Of a stretch of DNA of 64,000 nucleotides, positions 34,521-43,288 are shown piece after piece. Made by a program: the position numbers and the translations under genes. The stretch comes from Lentzea sp. NBRC 102530 (GTDB taxonomy: Bacteria; Actinomycetota; Actinomycetes; Mycobacteriales; Pseudonocardiaceae). The DNA lies in the NCBI RefSeq assembly GCF_030269365.1, contig NZ_BSTF01000008.1:310001-374000 (forward strand), in the 5' to 3' direction. The notes under the pieces were generated by a model. That model was given only the letters and a program-made list of their open reading frames with translations, had not been told where the DNA came from and made no database searches. Within the stretch, counting starts at the first letter, position 1; every line of letters starts with the position of its first letter.

Positions 34521-35807
34521 GTGAACGCTGAACTGGAGGGCCTGGCGACGAACCCCGCCCTGCCCGCGTTCCTGCTGGACCGCCTGGTCCACGACCCGTC
34601 ACTCGCGTCCGAACTGGCCGGACGCACCGACCTGACCCCGGCCCGGGTGCGCACCCTCTTGTCGCACGGCGACTCGTCGGCGACCCACGGGCTGCTGCGC
34701 GCCGGCCTGGCCGCACCCGCGGACGTGCCTCTGCTCAACGAGTCGGTCGCGTTGGTGGTGACCAGCCACCCGGACGCCGATCCCGGTGTGGCCCGAGTCC
34801 TGGCCCACCACCCGGACGCGACCGTTCGGGCAGAACTCCCGGAATGGGCCTTCGCGTTGCCGCCCGACGTGATCGACCTGCTGGCCGCCGACCCGTCACC
34901 GGACGTGGTCTCCGAGCTCGTTCTCTTCCACACCACACCTTTGCGCGACCACTCGAGCCCCGAGGTGCGGTCCGCGCTGGCCCGCAGCCAGCACACGCCC
35001 GCGGACGTGCTGGCGTCGCTGAGTGCGGAGTCCCTGGCCCGCGAACTGGCGTCGAACCCCGCGACCCCGGCCGCCGTCGCGGCCGACCTGATGCGGTGGC
35101 CCGCCTGCCGCTACTACCTGGCGGAACGCACCGACCTGCCCGCCGCCCTGTACGAGCAGCTCGCACTGGAACTGGAGCCGGGGGTCTTGTCGAACCTGGC
35201 CTCCAACCCGGCCGTGCCCGTGCACGTGTTGCGCTCTCTGGCCGTGACCACGCCTTTGCGCCGTGCGGTGCTGCACAACCCGGCGATCCCGTTGGACCTG
35301 CTGGTGGAACTGGCGCCGGTGGCCCGGACCGGAGCAAAGCTGGTGCCACGCGTCGAGTCGGCTTCTGCTGCCGAACTGTCGGCGCTGGGTTCGTCACCCG
35401 TCGAGCAGGTGCGGAAGATGGTGGCTTCCGTTGCCGCCACTCGGGCTGATGCCGCCGGGTTGGAGGAGCTGGCCCGGCTGGGGTCGTGGCTGCACCCTCG
35501 GATCGCCTCCAATCCGTTGTGCACTCCGGAGTTGTTGCACCGCATGGCTTCGGGCGGGTCGGCGAAGACGCTCCGGGCCGTTGCTCAGCATCCGGCTGCC
35601 TCCGGCGAGACCTTGTTGCTGTGCCTGGAGGACGCGCGAGCCAGGTACCTCGCCGCCGCTCACCCGAACCTGCCCGTGGACTCGATCGTGGAGTTGCTGG
35701 CGAGCGAGTTCACGGCGGGAGCGGCGGCGTCGAACCCTTCGCTGCCGGTGCCCGTGATGGAGCACCTGGCGGATGGCGGCGGGTACGCGATCCTCGTGTG
35801 CGGGTGA
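34521..35807 (+). CDS. Leucine-rich-variant/HEAT-like solenoid protein
   Basis: The 428-residue protein consists of about a dozen short helical repeats with the recurring phrase LASNPAxP followed by LLxxL (ATNPALPAFLL, ASNPATPAAVA, ASNPAVPVHVL, LHNPAIPLDLL, ASNPLCTPELL, AAHPNLPVDSI, ASNPSLPVPVM). This resembles LRV or HEAT-like solenoids, which bind proteins. There is no signal peptide or catalytic domain. The GTG at 34521 is best supported by the AAGGGGA site just upstream. It is divergent from the hybrid kinase and may share its control region. Confidence 0.75.
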   Translation: MNAELEGLATNPALPAFLLDRLVHDPSLASELAGRTDLTPARVRTLLSHGDSSATHGLLRAGLAAPADVPLLNESVALVVTSHPDADPGVARVLAHHPDATVRAELPEWAFALPPDVIDLLAADPSPDVVSELVLFHTTPLRDHSSPEVRSALARSQHTPADVLASLSAESLARELASNPATPAAVAADLMRWPACRYYLAERTDLPAALYEQLALELEPGVLSNLASNPAVPVHVLRSLAVTTPLRRAVLHNPAIPLDLLVELAPVARTGAKLVPRVESASAAELSALGSSPVEQVRKMVASVAATRADAAGLEELARLGSWLHPRIASNPLCTPELLHRMASGGSAKTLRAVAQHPAASGETLLLCLEDARARYLAAAHPNLPVDSIVELLASEFTAGAAASNPSLPVPVMEHLADGGGYAILVCG

Positions 35808-35940
35808 GTGTCAGGCCCACCACTTGATGAGGTTCGTCTGCTCCTTGCGGAGCTCGTACCCGTTGGCGGCGTAGAACTTCCGCGCGGCCACCCGGTTGTG
35901 CCCCGTCACGAGCCGGACGCGAAGTCGGAGCCGTGCGTTG

Positions 35941-36149
35941 GGCCCCGCCCACCCAGGGGGCTGACCACCCCACGCCCCGAGTGCCAAATTTACCGGTGGC
36001 GAGGCGTTGTCAAGGCCCCGCTCGGCGATCTGTGGACAACTCGGCGTCGCGGCGCGGTTGTCCACAGATCGCCGAGCGGTGGGTTGACGGCCGATTTTCG
36101 CGACTAGCGTTGGGGGTGCTGGTGGTCTGCCCCCTGGGAGGGCGGGGCC
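35941..36149. mobile_element. MITE-like palindromic element, 209 bp
   Basis: The terminal inverted repeats are 29 bp and match at 27 positions: the left end begins GGCCCCGCCCACCCAGGGGG and the right end (reverse complement) begins GGCCCCGCCCTCCCAGGGGG. Inside lies a perfect 23-bp inverted repeat (36018-36040 and 36057-36079). No open reading frame of note is inside, so it would need a transposase in trans. No clear target-site duplication is visible. It separates the two halves of a GNAT gene. Confidence 0.7.
36018..36079. repeat. Inner perfect inverted repeat with two DnaA-box-like sequences
   Basis: The arms 36018-36040 and 36057-36079 are perfect reverse complements around a 16-base GC-rich loop. 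Each arm contains a copy of TTGTCCACA, one in each orientation (36031-36039 as TGTGGACAA and 36058-36066), which matches the DnaA box reported for Streptomyces. This may be coincidental but is exact. Confidence 0.8.
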
Positions 36150-36347
36150 GTGTTCATCGGCAAACCTCGCCTCAAGCGATGAGGTTGATCTGCTGGATGG
36201 CCGGTGCGTCGCCGGCCCGCACCTCGCGGATGTGCATGTCGTCCCCCCAGGTTCGCCACCCAGCCAACCACACTGGGCGGGTCGGGCGACTCGGCTGGAC
36301 ACAAACGGGATGGCGCTGCGAGGCTCGTCCGCGCGAGGTGATGGCCC

Positions 36348-37214
36348 GTGCGCGTTCCCCGACGACGCTTCCACGTCTCCGCCCTGACCGAGTTGCTGCT
36401 CGGCGTCCCCACGGTTCTGAGCAGCCTGCTGATCGTCGGCCTCATCGGCAAGGCCGTGTTCCCCCAGGCGCTCTGGCTGCTCCCGGCAGCGTGGTTCGTG
36501 TCCGGTGCCTTCGTGTTGCTGCCGACCGTGGACAAGCTCCTGGCGGTGCTGGCGCACCGGTTGCGCAAGCCGACCGGGACCGAGAGCGCCGCGCTCCAGC
36601 CGTTGCTCGACGAGGTGTGCGGGGCGGCGGGGGTGGAGCCCGGGCGGTACTGGTTGCGGGTGCAGAACTCGCGCGAGATCAACGCGATGGCGGTCGGCGG
36701 GCACGTCGTGGGGGTGTCGACGGCGGCGATGCGGTTGCCGCCCGAGCAGCTCGAAGCCGTGCTGGCGCACGAACTGGGGCATCACCTGGCCGGGCACACC
36801 AAGATCTCGTTGTTGCGGTGGTGGTACGAACTGCCGGCCCGCACGACGGTCTGGGTGGTGCTCGTGGTGGGGCTGGGCGTGCACGCGGCGGGGCGGCGGA
36901 TCGGGACGCCCGCCGCGAGGACGATCAGCATCGTGTTGATCGTCGTGCTGGCGGTGGCGGCGGTCGCGGTCAGCCCGTGGGTGCTGCTGGTGCCGGTGAT
37001 CGCGCCTCTGCTGGCGTGGCAGTCGCGGAAGGCCGAGTTGCACGCGGACCGGGTCGCGGCCGAGCTCGGGTACGGGCCGTTGCTGCTGGAGGTGTTGCAG
37101 CAGTGGGTGAGGCAGGGGCACGACCTGCACCGGGCACGGGCCGGGGTGCGGGCGCGGATGCTCGCGTCGCATCCGTCGTGTGCGCAGCGGATCAGCCGGT
37201 TGAGGGGGAGATGA
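36348..37214 (+). CDS. M48-family membrane metallopeptidase
   Basis: The 288-residue protein has the zinc motif HELGHH at residues 141-146, with the likely third ligand Glu in ELHADRVAAELG. There are two N-terminal hydrophobic segments (LLLGVPTVLSSLLIVGLIG, ALWLLPAAWFVSGAFVLL) and two more at about 165-215, the membrane layout of HtpX-like and other M48 peptidases. The GTG at 36348 has a GAGGTGA site. It probably takes part in membrane protein quality control; the substrate is not known. It is followed by a strong terminator. Confidence 0.9.
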   Translation: MRVPRRRFHVSALTELLLGVPTVLSSLLIVGLIGKAVFPQALWLLPAAWFVSGAFVLLPTVDKLLAVLAHRLRKPTGTESAALQPLLDEVCGAAGVEPGRYWLRVQNSREINAMAVGGHVVGVSTAAMRLPPEQLEAVLAHELGHHLAGHTKISLLRWWYELPARTTVWVVLVVGLGVHAAGRRIGTPAARTISIVLIVVLAVAAVAVSPWVLLVPVIAPLLAWQSRKAELHADRVAAELGYGPLLLEVLQQWVRQGHDLHRARAGVRARMLASHPSCAQRISRLRGR

Positions 37215-37244
37215 GAACGGCCCCGGCGAGAACCGGGGCCGTTC
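37215..37244. terminator. Bidirectional terminator between the M48 peptidase and pgl
   Basis: GAACGGCCCCGG and CCGGGGCCGTTC are a perfect 12-bp stem with a 6-base loop (CGAGAA), placed between the two convergent genes. Confidence 0.88.
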
Positions 37245-37251
37245 ACGAACA

Positions 37252-38019
37252 TCAAGCCTGGGACGGCGTGAACAGAGCCGGTACCGCTGAGGCCGCCGCG
37301 GTGTCCAGCAGCCACAACGTGCGCTGCCGGCCCGTGGCACCGGCGGCGGGCAGGTCCACCTCGGCGGCGCCGTTCAGCGCTGCCGCCACCGCCTCTGCCT
37401 TGGCCTCGCCCGTGGTCATCAGCCAGACCTCCTGCGCGGACCGCACCGACTCGAGCGTCAGCGACACCCGCGTCGGCGGCGGCTTCGGGCAGTCGCGCAC
37501 GGCCACGACCGTGCGCTCCTTCTCGTGCACCGCGGGCGAATCCGGGAACACCGACGCCACGTGGCCCTCCTCGCCCACGCCCAGCATGCAGACGTCGAAC
37601 GACGGCACACCGCCGTCCGCGAGGGAGGCCAGCAACGACGCGTACGCCTCGGCGGCGGCTTCCGGGTCGTCGCCGAACTCGCCGTCCGACGGCTCCATCA
37701 CGTGCACGCGCGACGGGTCCAGCGGGACGTGGTCCAGCAGGGCGGCACGGGCCTGCGTCTCGTTGCGGTCGGCGTGACCCGACGGCAGGAAGCGCTCGTC
37801 GCCCCAGAACAGGTCGACCCGCGACCAGTCCACCGCGTCGCGCGCGGCGCTGCGGTTCAGGTGTTCCAGGACGGCGGTGCCGGTGCGGCCGCCGGTGAGC
37901 ACGACCGACGCCCAGCCGCGGGCGGCCTGGGCGTCGACGATGCGGGTCACCAGGCGGGCCGCCGCGGCGGCGGCCAGCAGGTCGCCGTCGCGGTGGACCA
38001 CCACTTCGGGTTTGCTCAC
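37252..38019 (-). CDS. pgl: 6-phosphogluconolactonase
   Basis: The enzyme hydrolyses 6-phosphogluconolactone to 6-phosphogluconate, the second step of the oxidative pentose phosphate pathway. The 255-residue protein shows the SOL/DevB motifs: VVLTGGRTGTAVLEHL, LFWGDERFLP and CMLGVGEEGHVASVFP. The GTG at 38019 overlaps the opcA stop as GTGA. It is the last gene of the tkt-tal-pgi-zwf-opcA-pgl operon. Confidence 0.96.
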   Translation of the reverse strand: MSKPEVVVHRDGDLLAAAAAARLVTRIVDAQAARGWASVVLTGGRTGTAVLEHLNRSAARDAVDWSRVDLFWGDERFLPSGHADRNETQARAALLDHVPLDPSRVHVMEPSDGEFGDDPEAAAEAYASLLASLADGGVPSFDVCMLGVGEEGHVASVFPDSPAVHEKERTVVAVRDCPKPPPTRVSLTLESVRSAQEVWLMTTGEAKAEAVAAALNGAAEVDLPAAGATGRQRTLWLLDTAAASAVPALFTPSQA

Positions 38020-39029
38020 GAACCGGCCTTCGCCTTCGACTTCTTGGGTGCAGGAGCGCCGTTCGCCTCGGGCGCGGCCACCGGGGCCTCGTCCTTGGCC
38101 GAGTGCGCACGACCCTTGGTGACCTTCGCCAGCGACTTCAGCGCCGCCGCGTAGACCTCGTCGGGGTCGAGCCTGCGCAGTTCCTCGGCGAGGCAGTCGC
38201 GCACCGAACGACGCTGCAGCGCGACACGACGCTCCGGCTGGCCGGGCTGCGAGAGCGTGCCCACCTTGCCGTCCGGGCGGAGCAGGTCGACGTCGCCGGA
38301 GGGACGGACGAGCCGCACCTCCACGATGCCCTCACCCGAGGTCGCCTTGAAGCGCTTGGCCGGCACCTTCAGGCGGTCGGTCAGCCACGCCGCGAGCAGG
38401 TCCGTGGACGGCGAGTCGGCCTCGCCGGTCACCTCCGCCTCGCTGACCTTCTCGTACGGCGGCAGGTCCAAAGAGGACGCGAGCATGGCGCGCCACAACG
38501 TCAGGCGCGTCCAGGCCAGGTCCGTGTCGCCCGGCGCGTAGTGGGCGCGCCGGGTCTCCAGGGCCTTGATCGGGTTCTTCTCGGCCGCGGCGTCGGTGAT
38601 GCGACGCTGCGCGAGAGCACCGATCGGGTCCTTCGACGGCGACACGGGCGCGTCGAACGGCCACCACGCCACGACCGGGGTGTCCGGCAGCAGCAGCGGC
38701 ATGACGCACGAGGCGCCTTCCTTGGCCAGTTCCCCGTACAGACGGAGAACGACGACCTCGGAGGCACCCGCGTCACCGCCGACGCGGATCTGCGCGTCCA
38801 GGCGAGGTGCGGCCTGGCGAGCGCCACGCGCCACGACGATCACGCGACAGGGGTGCTCGCGCGAAGCGTCGTTCGCCGCGTCGATCGCGGCGTCGGTGCG
38901 CTGGCCGTCCTCGGTCACGATCACGAGGGTCAGCACGCGCCCGAGAGTCGTCGCACCGCCTTCGTCGCGCAGCCGGACCAGCCGCGAGTTGATCTGGGAG
39001 GTGGTGGTCGAGGGCAGGTCGATGATCAC
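38016..39029 (-). CDS. opcA: Glucose-6-phosphate dehydrogenase assembly protein OpcA
   Basis: OpcA is an allosteric or assembly partner of glucose-6-phosphate dehydrogenase in cyanobacteria and actinobacteria. The 337-residue protein begins IIDLPSTTTSQINSRLVRLR and has VLTLVIVTEDG and LLLPDTPVVAWWPFDAP, which are typical. The C-terminal 40 residues are Ala/Lys-rich (PAPKKSKAKAGS). The GTG at 39029 overlaps the zwf stop as GTGA, so the two products are made together. Confidence 0.95.
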   Translation of the reverse strand: MIIDLPSTTTSQINSRLVRLRDEGGATTLGRVLTLVIVTEDGQRTDAAIDAANDASREHPCRVIVVARGARQAAPRLDAQIRVGGDAGASEVVVLRLYGELAKEGASCVMPLLLPDTPVVAWWPFDAPVSPSKDPIGALAQRRITDAAAEKNPIKALETRRAHYAPGDTDLAWTRLTLWRAMLASSLDLPPYEKVSEAEVTGEADSPSTDLLAAWLTDRLKVPAKRFKATSGEGIVEVRLVRPSGDVDLLRPDGKVGTLSQPGQPERRVALQRRSVRDCLAEELRRLDPDEVYAAALKSLAKVTKGRAHSAKDEAPVAAPEANGAPAPKKSKAKAGS

Positions 39030-40567
39030 GGACGCCTCCAGTGCCTTCCGGTGCGAGCGGTCATCGCGTCCGCCGACGGCGGGCCCCACGTACCGGCCTT
39101 GTACTTCTCCAGGGCGGGCTCGTCCTTGCGCGCCCAGAACTCCAGGACCGGGTCGAGGATCTCCCAGGACAGCTCGACCTCGTCGTTCTTCGGGAACAGC
39201 GACGGCTCCCCGAGCAGCACGTCGAGCAGCAGCCGCTCGTAGGCCTCCGGCGACGACTCGGTGAACGAGTGGCCGTAGCCGAAGTCCATCGTGACGTCGC
39301 GGACCTCCATCGTGTTGCCGGGCACCTTCGACCCGAACCGGATCGTCACGCCCTCGTCCGGCTGAACCCGGACCACCAGGGCGTTCTGGCCGAGCTCTTC
39401 GGTCGCGGTGTCGTCGAACGGCAGGTGCGGCGCCCGCTTGAACACCACGGCCACCTCGGTCACGCGACGACCCAGGCGCTTGCCGGTGCGCAGGTAGAAC
39501 GGCACCCCGGCCCAGCGGCGGGTGTTGACCTCGCAGGTGATCGCACCGAACGTCTCGGTCTTCGACTCGGGCGAGAAACCGCCCTCCTCCAGCAGACCGG
39601 GGACCTTCTGACCGCCCTGCCAGCCACCGGTGTACTGACCGCGCGAGGTGGTCTCCTCGAACGGCTCCGCCGGACGCGTCGCCGAGAGGATCTTCACCTT
39701 CTCCGCGCGCAGGTCCGACGGCTTGAAGGAGACCGGCTCCTCCATCGCGATCAGGGCCAGCAGCTGCAGCAGGTGGTTCTGGATGACGTCACGCGTGGCG
39801 CCGATGCCGTCGTAGTACCCCGCGCGACCGCCGAGACCGATGTCCTCGGCCATGGTGATCTGCACGTGGTCGACGTAGTTCGAGTTCCAGATGGGTTCGT
39901 ACAGCTGGTTCGCGAACCGCAGCGCCAGGATGTTCTGCACGGTCTCCTTGCCGAGGTAGTGGTCGATGCGGAACACCGACTCCTCGGGGAAGACCTCGTT
40001 GACCGTGCGGTTGAGCTCCTTGGCGGACTTCAGGTCGTGGCCGAACGGCTTCTCGATGACGACCCGGCGCCACTGGTCGGGAGCCGTCTGGGCGAGACCC
40101 GCGCGCTTGAGCTGGTTGACCACCGTCGGGAACGCGCCCGGCGGGATCGACAGGTAGAACGCGTGGTTGCCGCCCGTGCCGCGCTCGGCGTCGAGCTGGG
40201 CCAGGCACGAGGCCAGGTTGTCGAACGCCGTGTCGTCGTCGAACGTGCCCTGCACGAACCGGATGCCTTCGGCGAGCTGCTGCCACACGGCCTCGTTGAA
40301 CGGCGTGCGCGCGTGCTCCTTGACGGCGTCGTGCACGACCTTCATGAAGTCCTGGTCGGCCCAGTCGCGGCGGGCGAACCCGACGAGACCGAAGCCCGGC
40401 GGCAGCAGACCCCGGTTCGCGAGGTCGTAGATCGCCGGCATGAGCTTCTTGCGCGAGAGGTCACCGGTGACACCGAAGATGACCAGCGCGCTCGGGCCCG
40501 CGATGCGGGGCATGCGCTTGTCGCGCGCGTCCCGCAGCGGGTTGTGCCACTTGGCGGATGTGGTCAC
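39026..40567 (-). CDS. zwf: Glucose-6-phosphate dehydrogenase
   Basis: The enzyme oxidises glucose-6-phosphate with NADP and feeds NADPH and pentoses. The 513-residue protein has the nucleotide motif VIFGVTGDLSRKKLMPA, the EKPFG loop, the catalytic RIDHYLGKETVQNI and the C-terminal domain phrase YLRTGKRL. The GTG at 40567 overlaps the pgi stop as GTGA. It lies just upstream of opcA, its partner. Confidence 0.98.
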   Translation of the reverse strand: MTTSAKWHNPLRDARDKRMPRIAGPSALVIFGVTGDLSRKKLMPAIYDLANRGLLPPGFGLVGFARRDWADQDFMKVVHDAVKEHARTPFNEAVWQQLAEGIRFVQGTFDDDTAFDNLASCLAQLDAERGTGGNHAFYLSIPPGAFPTVVNQLKRAGLAQTAPDQWRRVVIEKPFGHDLKSAKELNRTVNEVFPEESVFRIDHYLGKETVQNILALRFANQLYEPIWNSNYVDHVQITMAEDIGLGGRAGYYDGIGATRDVIQNHLLQLLALIAMEEPVSFKPSDLRAEKVKILSATRPAEPFEETTSRGQYTGGWQGGQKVPGLLEEGGFSPESKTETFGAITCEVNTRRWAGVPFYLRTGKRLGRRVTEVAVVFKRAPHLPFDDTATEELGQNALVVRVQPDEGVTIRFGSKVPGNTMEVRDVTMDFGYGHSFTESSPEAYERLLLDVLLGEPSLFPKNDEVELSWEILDPVLEFWARKDEPALEKYKAGTWGPPSADAMTARTGRHWRRP

Positions 40568-42168
40568 GAGCCGTCCTCCTGGACTGCCTCGACGAGCTGG
40601 GCCAGTCCGGCGATGCGGTCCTCGAGGTGGAGGCGCAGCACCGGGCGACCGTGTTCGGCCAGGACCTGACCGTCGCCGAGCGCCTGCGCGAGCTGCAGCT
40701 GCGCCAGCGTGTAGGGACGGCCGGGCACCTCCAGGTCGTCGCCGGACTCGCCGGTGATCTGGATGAACACGCCGTTCTGGTGACCGCCCTTGTGGTACTG
40801 GCCGGTCGAGTGCAGGAAGCGCGGACCCCAGCCGAACGTGGTCTGCAGGTGCGTCCTCTTCGCGATCTCCGCACGGAGCAGCTCGAACGACGCGTCGTCG
40901 ATCCTGTCCAAGTACGCCTGAACCGAGATGTAGCCGAACTCGGGCGCCACTTCAACGATCGCCGCAAGCGCTTCCGCGACGGTGTGCACCTTGCGCGGCG
41001 CCCAGTCCGTGCCGTGCCCCTGCACCGGACCGTCCACGAAGGACGGCTGGGTGGAGGACGCGATCGGCGCGTCGAGCAGCGCGCGGGCGGCCTTCTTCGC
41101 GGCCTCGACGTCGGGCTGGTCGAACGGGTTGATCCCGAGCACCCGGCCGACGAGCGCGGTCGCGTACTCCCACAGCAGGAACTGAGCGCCGAGCTTGCCC
41201 TCGACGGCGAGGTGCGCCGACCCGGTGGCCGGTCCGATCGCGACGGTCGTGGCGTCGGAACGCGCGTCCACGAAACCGGGAGCGCCCGGACCCTCGACGA
41301 CGACCGGCAGCAGGCCGGTGCCGTTCTTGCCGGTCGACTCGGCGATGAGCTGCTCGGCCCAGTCGCCGAAGCCCTTGATGCCCGAACCGGTGTCGGCGAA
41401 GACGATCTTCTCGGCACCGTTGGCGTGCGCGGCGCCGAAGACCGCGGCGAGCACCACGGCGGGGTTCTCGGCGTTGTCCTGCGACACCAGCTTCGCGACC
41501 TCGGCCGCGTCGTCGAGCAGTTCCTCGACGTTCGCGCCCGCCAGGTACGACGGCACCAGGCCGAACGCGGTCAGCGCCGAGTACCGGCCGCCGACGTTCG
41601 GGTCGGCCAGGAACACCTTGCGGTAGCCCGCTTCCTCGGACGCCTTCTGCAGCGGCGAACCGGGGTCGGTCACGACCACGATGCGCGACGCGGCGTCGAT
41701 GCCCGCGTCGGTGAAGGCCTTCTCGAAGATCCGGCGGTGGCTGTCCGTCTCGACCGTCCCACCGGACTTGGACGACACCACGATCACCGTGCGCTCGAGA
41801 TCACCGGCGAGAGCGTCGGCGACCTGGGCGGGATCGGTGGTGTCCAGCACGACCAGCGGAACGCCCGCGGTGCGCGTGATGACTTCGGGGGCCAGCGAGG
41901 AGCCACCCATTCCGGCGAGGACGACGCGGTCGACGCCCTCGGCGTGCAGTTCGGAGCGCAGTGCCACGAGATCCGGGAGCAGCGCCCGTGACGTCTCGTG
42001 CAACGTCGTCCACGACAGGCGGATGCTCGCCTCGGACTCGGCTTCCGGCCCCCACAGGGTCGGGTCCTGCGCGGTCAGCTTGCTCGGCACCGAATCCGCG
42101 ACCAGGTCAGCAGCGATGATGCTGACCTGGTCGGCGTTCGGTGACCTCACGATTTCGACGGAGGTCAC
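40564..42168 (-). CDS. pgi: Glucose-6-phosphate isomerase, actinobacterial operon type
   Basis: The enzyme interconverts glucose-6-phosphate and fructose-6-phosphate. The 534-residue protein has the SIS-domain segments VVLAGMGGSSLAPEVI, VVSSKSGGTVET and VTDPGSPLQ, then LLWEYATALVGRVLGINPFD and a C-terminal helix-rich region. This is the divergent form found next to tal and zwf in actinobacteria rather than the classical eukaryote-like enzyme. A 7-base gap separates it from tal, the only real gap in the operon. Confidence 0.93.
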   Translation of the reverse strand: MTSVEIVRSPNADQVSIIAADLVADSVPSKLTAQDPTLWGPEAESEASIRLSWTTLHETSRALLPDLVALRSELHAEGVDRVVLAGMGGSSLAPEVITRTAGVPLVVLDTTDPAQVADALAGDLERTVIVVSSKSGGTVETDSHRRIFEKAFTDAGIDAASRIVVVTDPGSPLQKASEEAGYRKVFLADPNVGGRYSALTAFGLVPSYLAGANVEELLDDAAEVAKLVSQDNAENPAVVLAAVFGAAHANGAEKIVFADTGSGIKGFGDWAEQLIAESTGKNGTGLLPVVVEGPGAPGFVDARSDATTVAIGPATGSAHLAVEGKLGAQFLLWEYATALVGRVLGINPFDQPDVEAAKKAARALLDAPIASSTQPSFVDGPVQGHGTDWAPRKVHTVAEALAAIVEVAPEFGYISVQAYLDRIDDASFELLRAEIAKRTHLQTTFGWGPRFLHSTGQYHKGGHQNGVFIQITGESGDDLEVPGRPYTLAQLQLAQALGDGQVLAEHGRPVLRLHLEDRIAGLAQLVEAVQEDGS

Positions 42169-42175
42169 TTCGTGA

Positions 42176-43288
42176 TCAGCCCTTCAGTTGAGCCAGTTGG
42201 TTCGTCACCGTCTCGAGCAACTCTTCCCAGGACTTCTCGAACTTCTCGACGCCCTCGGTCTCCAGCGTGACGAACACGTCCTGGAGATCGATTCCCACGG
42301 CGGCGAGCCGGTCGAACACCTCCTGGCCCTCGGCGGCACGTCCGGTGACGGTGTCACCGGTGATCTTGCCGCTGTCCGCGACCGCCTGCAGCGTCTTCTC
42401 CGGCATCGTGTTGACGACACCGGCGACGACGAGCTGGTCGACGTAGAGGGTGGGGGAGTAGCTCGGGTCCTTCACGCCGGTCGAAGCCCACAGTGGACGC
42501 TGCGCGTTCGCGCCGTCCGCCTTGAGAGCCTCCCAGCGCTCACCCTGGAAAATCTTCTCGAACGCGCCGTAGGCGATGTAGGCGTTGGCGAGAGCGGCCT
42601 TGCCCTTGAGCGCGGTCGCCTCCTCGGTGCCGATCGCGTCCAGGCGCTTGTCGATCTCGGTGTCCACCCGGGACACGAAGAACGACGCGACCGAGTGGAT
42701 CGAGCGCAGGTCGTGGCCGTTCGCCTTGGCCTGCTCGAGGCCCGCGACGTAGGCCTCCATGACCTTCTCGTACCGCTCGACGGAGAAGATCAGCGTCACG
42801 TTGACGGAGATGCCCTCGGCGATCGTCTTCGTGATCGCCGGCAGGCCCGCCTCGGTGGCCGGGATCTTCACCAGCAGGTTCGGCCGGTCCACGGTCTTCC
42901 ACAGGTCCTGCGCCTCGGCCACGGTCTTGTCCGTGTCGAACGCCAGGCGCGGGTCGACCTCGATGGAGACGCGGCCGTCCACCCCGTTGGTCGAGGTGTA
43001 GATGTCGCGGAACTTGTCGCACGCGTTGCGCACGTCCGTCGTGGTGACCTCGCGGATGGTCGCCTCGGTGTCCGCGCCGCGGTTCGCGAGTTCGCGGACC
43101 TGCTCGTCGTAGGACTCGCCCTTCGACAGGGCGCCCGCGAAGATCGTCGGGTTCGTCGTGACACCGACGACGTTCCAGTCGCGGATCAGCTCGTCCAGGT
43201 TGCCGCTGGTGAGCCGCTCACGCGACAGGTCGTCGAGCCAGATGGAAACGCCGGCACCCGAAAGGGCGTCGAGGTTGGGCTTGCTCAC
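42176..43288 (-). CDS. tal: Transaldolase
   Basis: The enzyme transfers a dihydroxyacetone unit between sugar phosphates in the non-oxidative pentose phosphate pathway. The 370-residue protein has the N-terminal [10 protein letters not shown], the GVTTNPTIF motif, the Schiff-base Lys in NLLVKIPAT, and [17 protein letters not shown]. It has the length of the long actinobacterial type. The GTG at 43288 overlaps the tkt stop as GTGA. Confidence 0.98.
   Translation of the reverse strand: MSKPNLDALSGAGVSIWLDDLSRERLTSGNLDELIRDWNVVGVTTNPTIFAGALSKGESYDEQVRELANRGADTEATIREVTTTDVRNACDKFRDIYTSTNGVDGRVSIEVDPRLAFDTDKTVAEAQDLWKTVDRPNLLVKIPATEAGLPAITKTIAEGISVNVTLIFSVERYEKVMEAYVAGLEQAKANGHDLRSIHSVASFFVSRVDTEIDKRLDAIGTEEATALKGKAALANAYIAYGAFEKIFQGERWEALKADGANAQRPLWASTGVKDPSYSPTLYVDQLVVAGVVNTMPEKTLQAVADSGKITGDTVTGRAAEGQEVFDRLAAVGIDLQDVFVTLETEGVEKFEKSWEELLETVTNQLAQLKG

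Larger units (their letters stand above)
35811..36237 (-). pseudogene. GNAT acetyltransferase gene split and truncated by the palindromic element
   Basis: On the minus strand an ATG at 36237 with a GGGGGGA ribosome site opens a typical GNAT N-terminus (MHIREVRAGDAPAIQQINLI) but stops after 21 codons at 36172. On the far side of the 209-bp element the minus strand resumes with a typical GNAT C-terminus (VRLVTGHNRVAARKFYAANG then TNLIKWW) ending at 35811. About 63 codons survive of an expected 140-150, so the middle was lost when the element arrived or by later deletion. Acetyl-CoA binding residues would lie in the missing part, so the gene should be dead. Confidence 0.8.

Noticed and set aside
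36018-36079. Chromosomal origin of replication
   Set aside because: The two DnaA-box-like sequences are the only ones seen, and no dnaA, dnaN, gyrB or parAB genes are present. A MITE-like element explains the structure better.
35811-37340. 509-codon minus-strand frame reading through the element and opposite the M48 gene
   Set aside because: Only its last 42 codons look like a real protein (GNAT C-terminus). The rest is antisense to the M48 gene and crosses the palindromic element.
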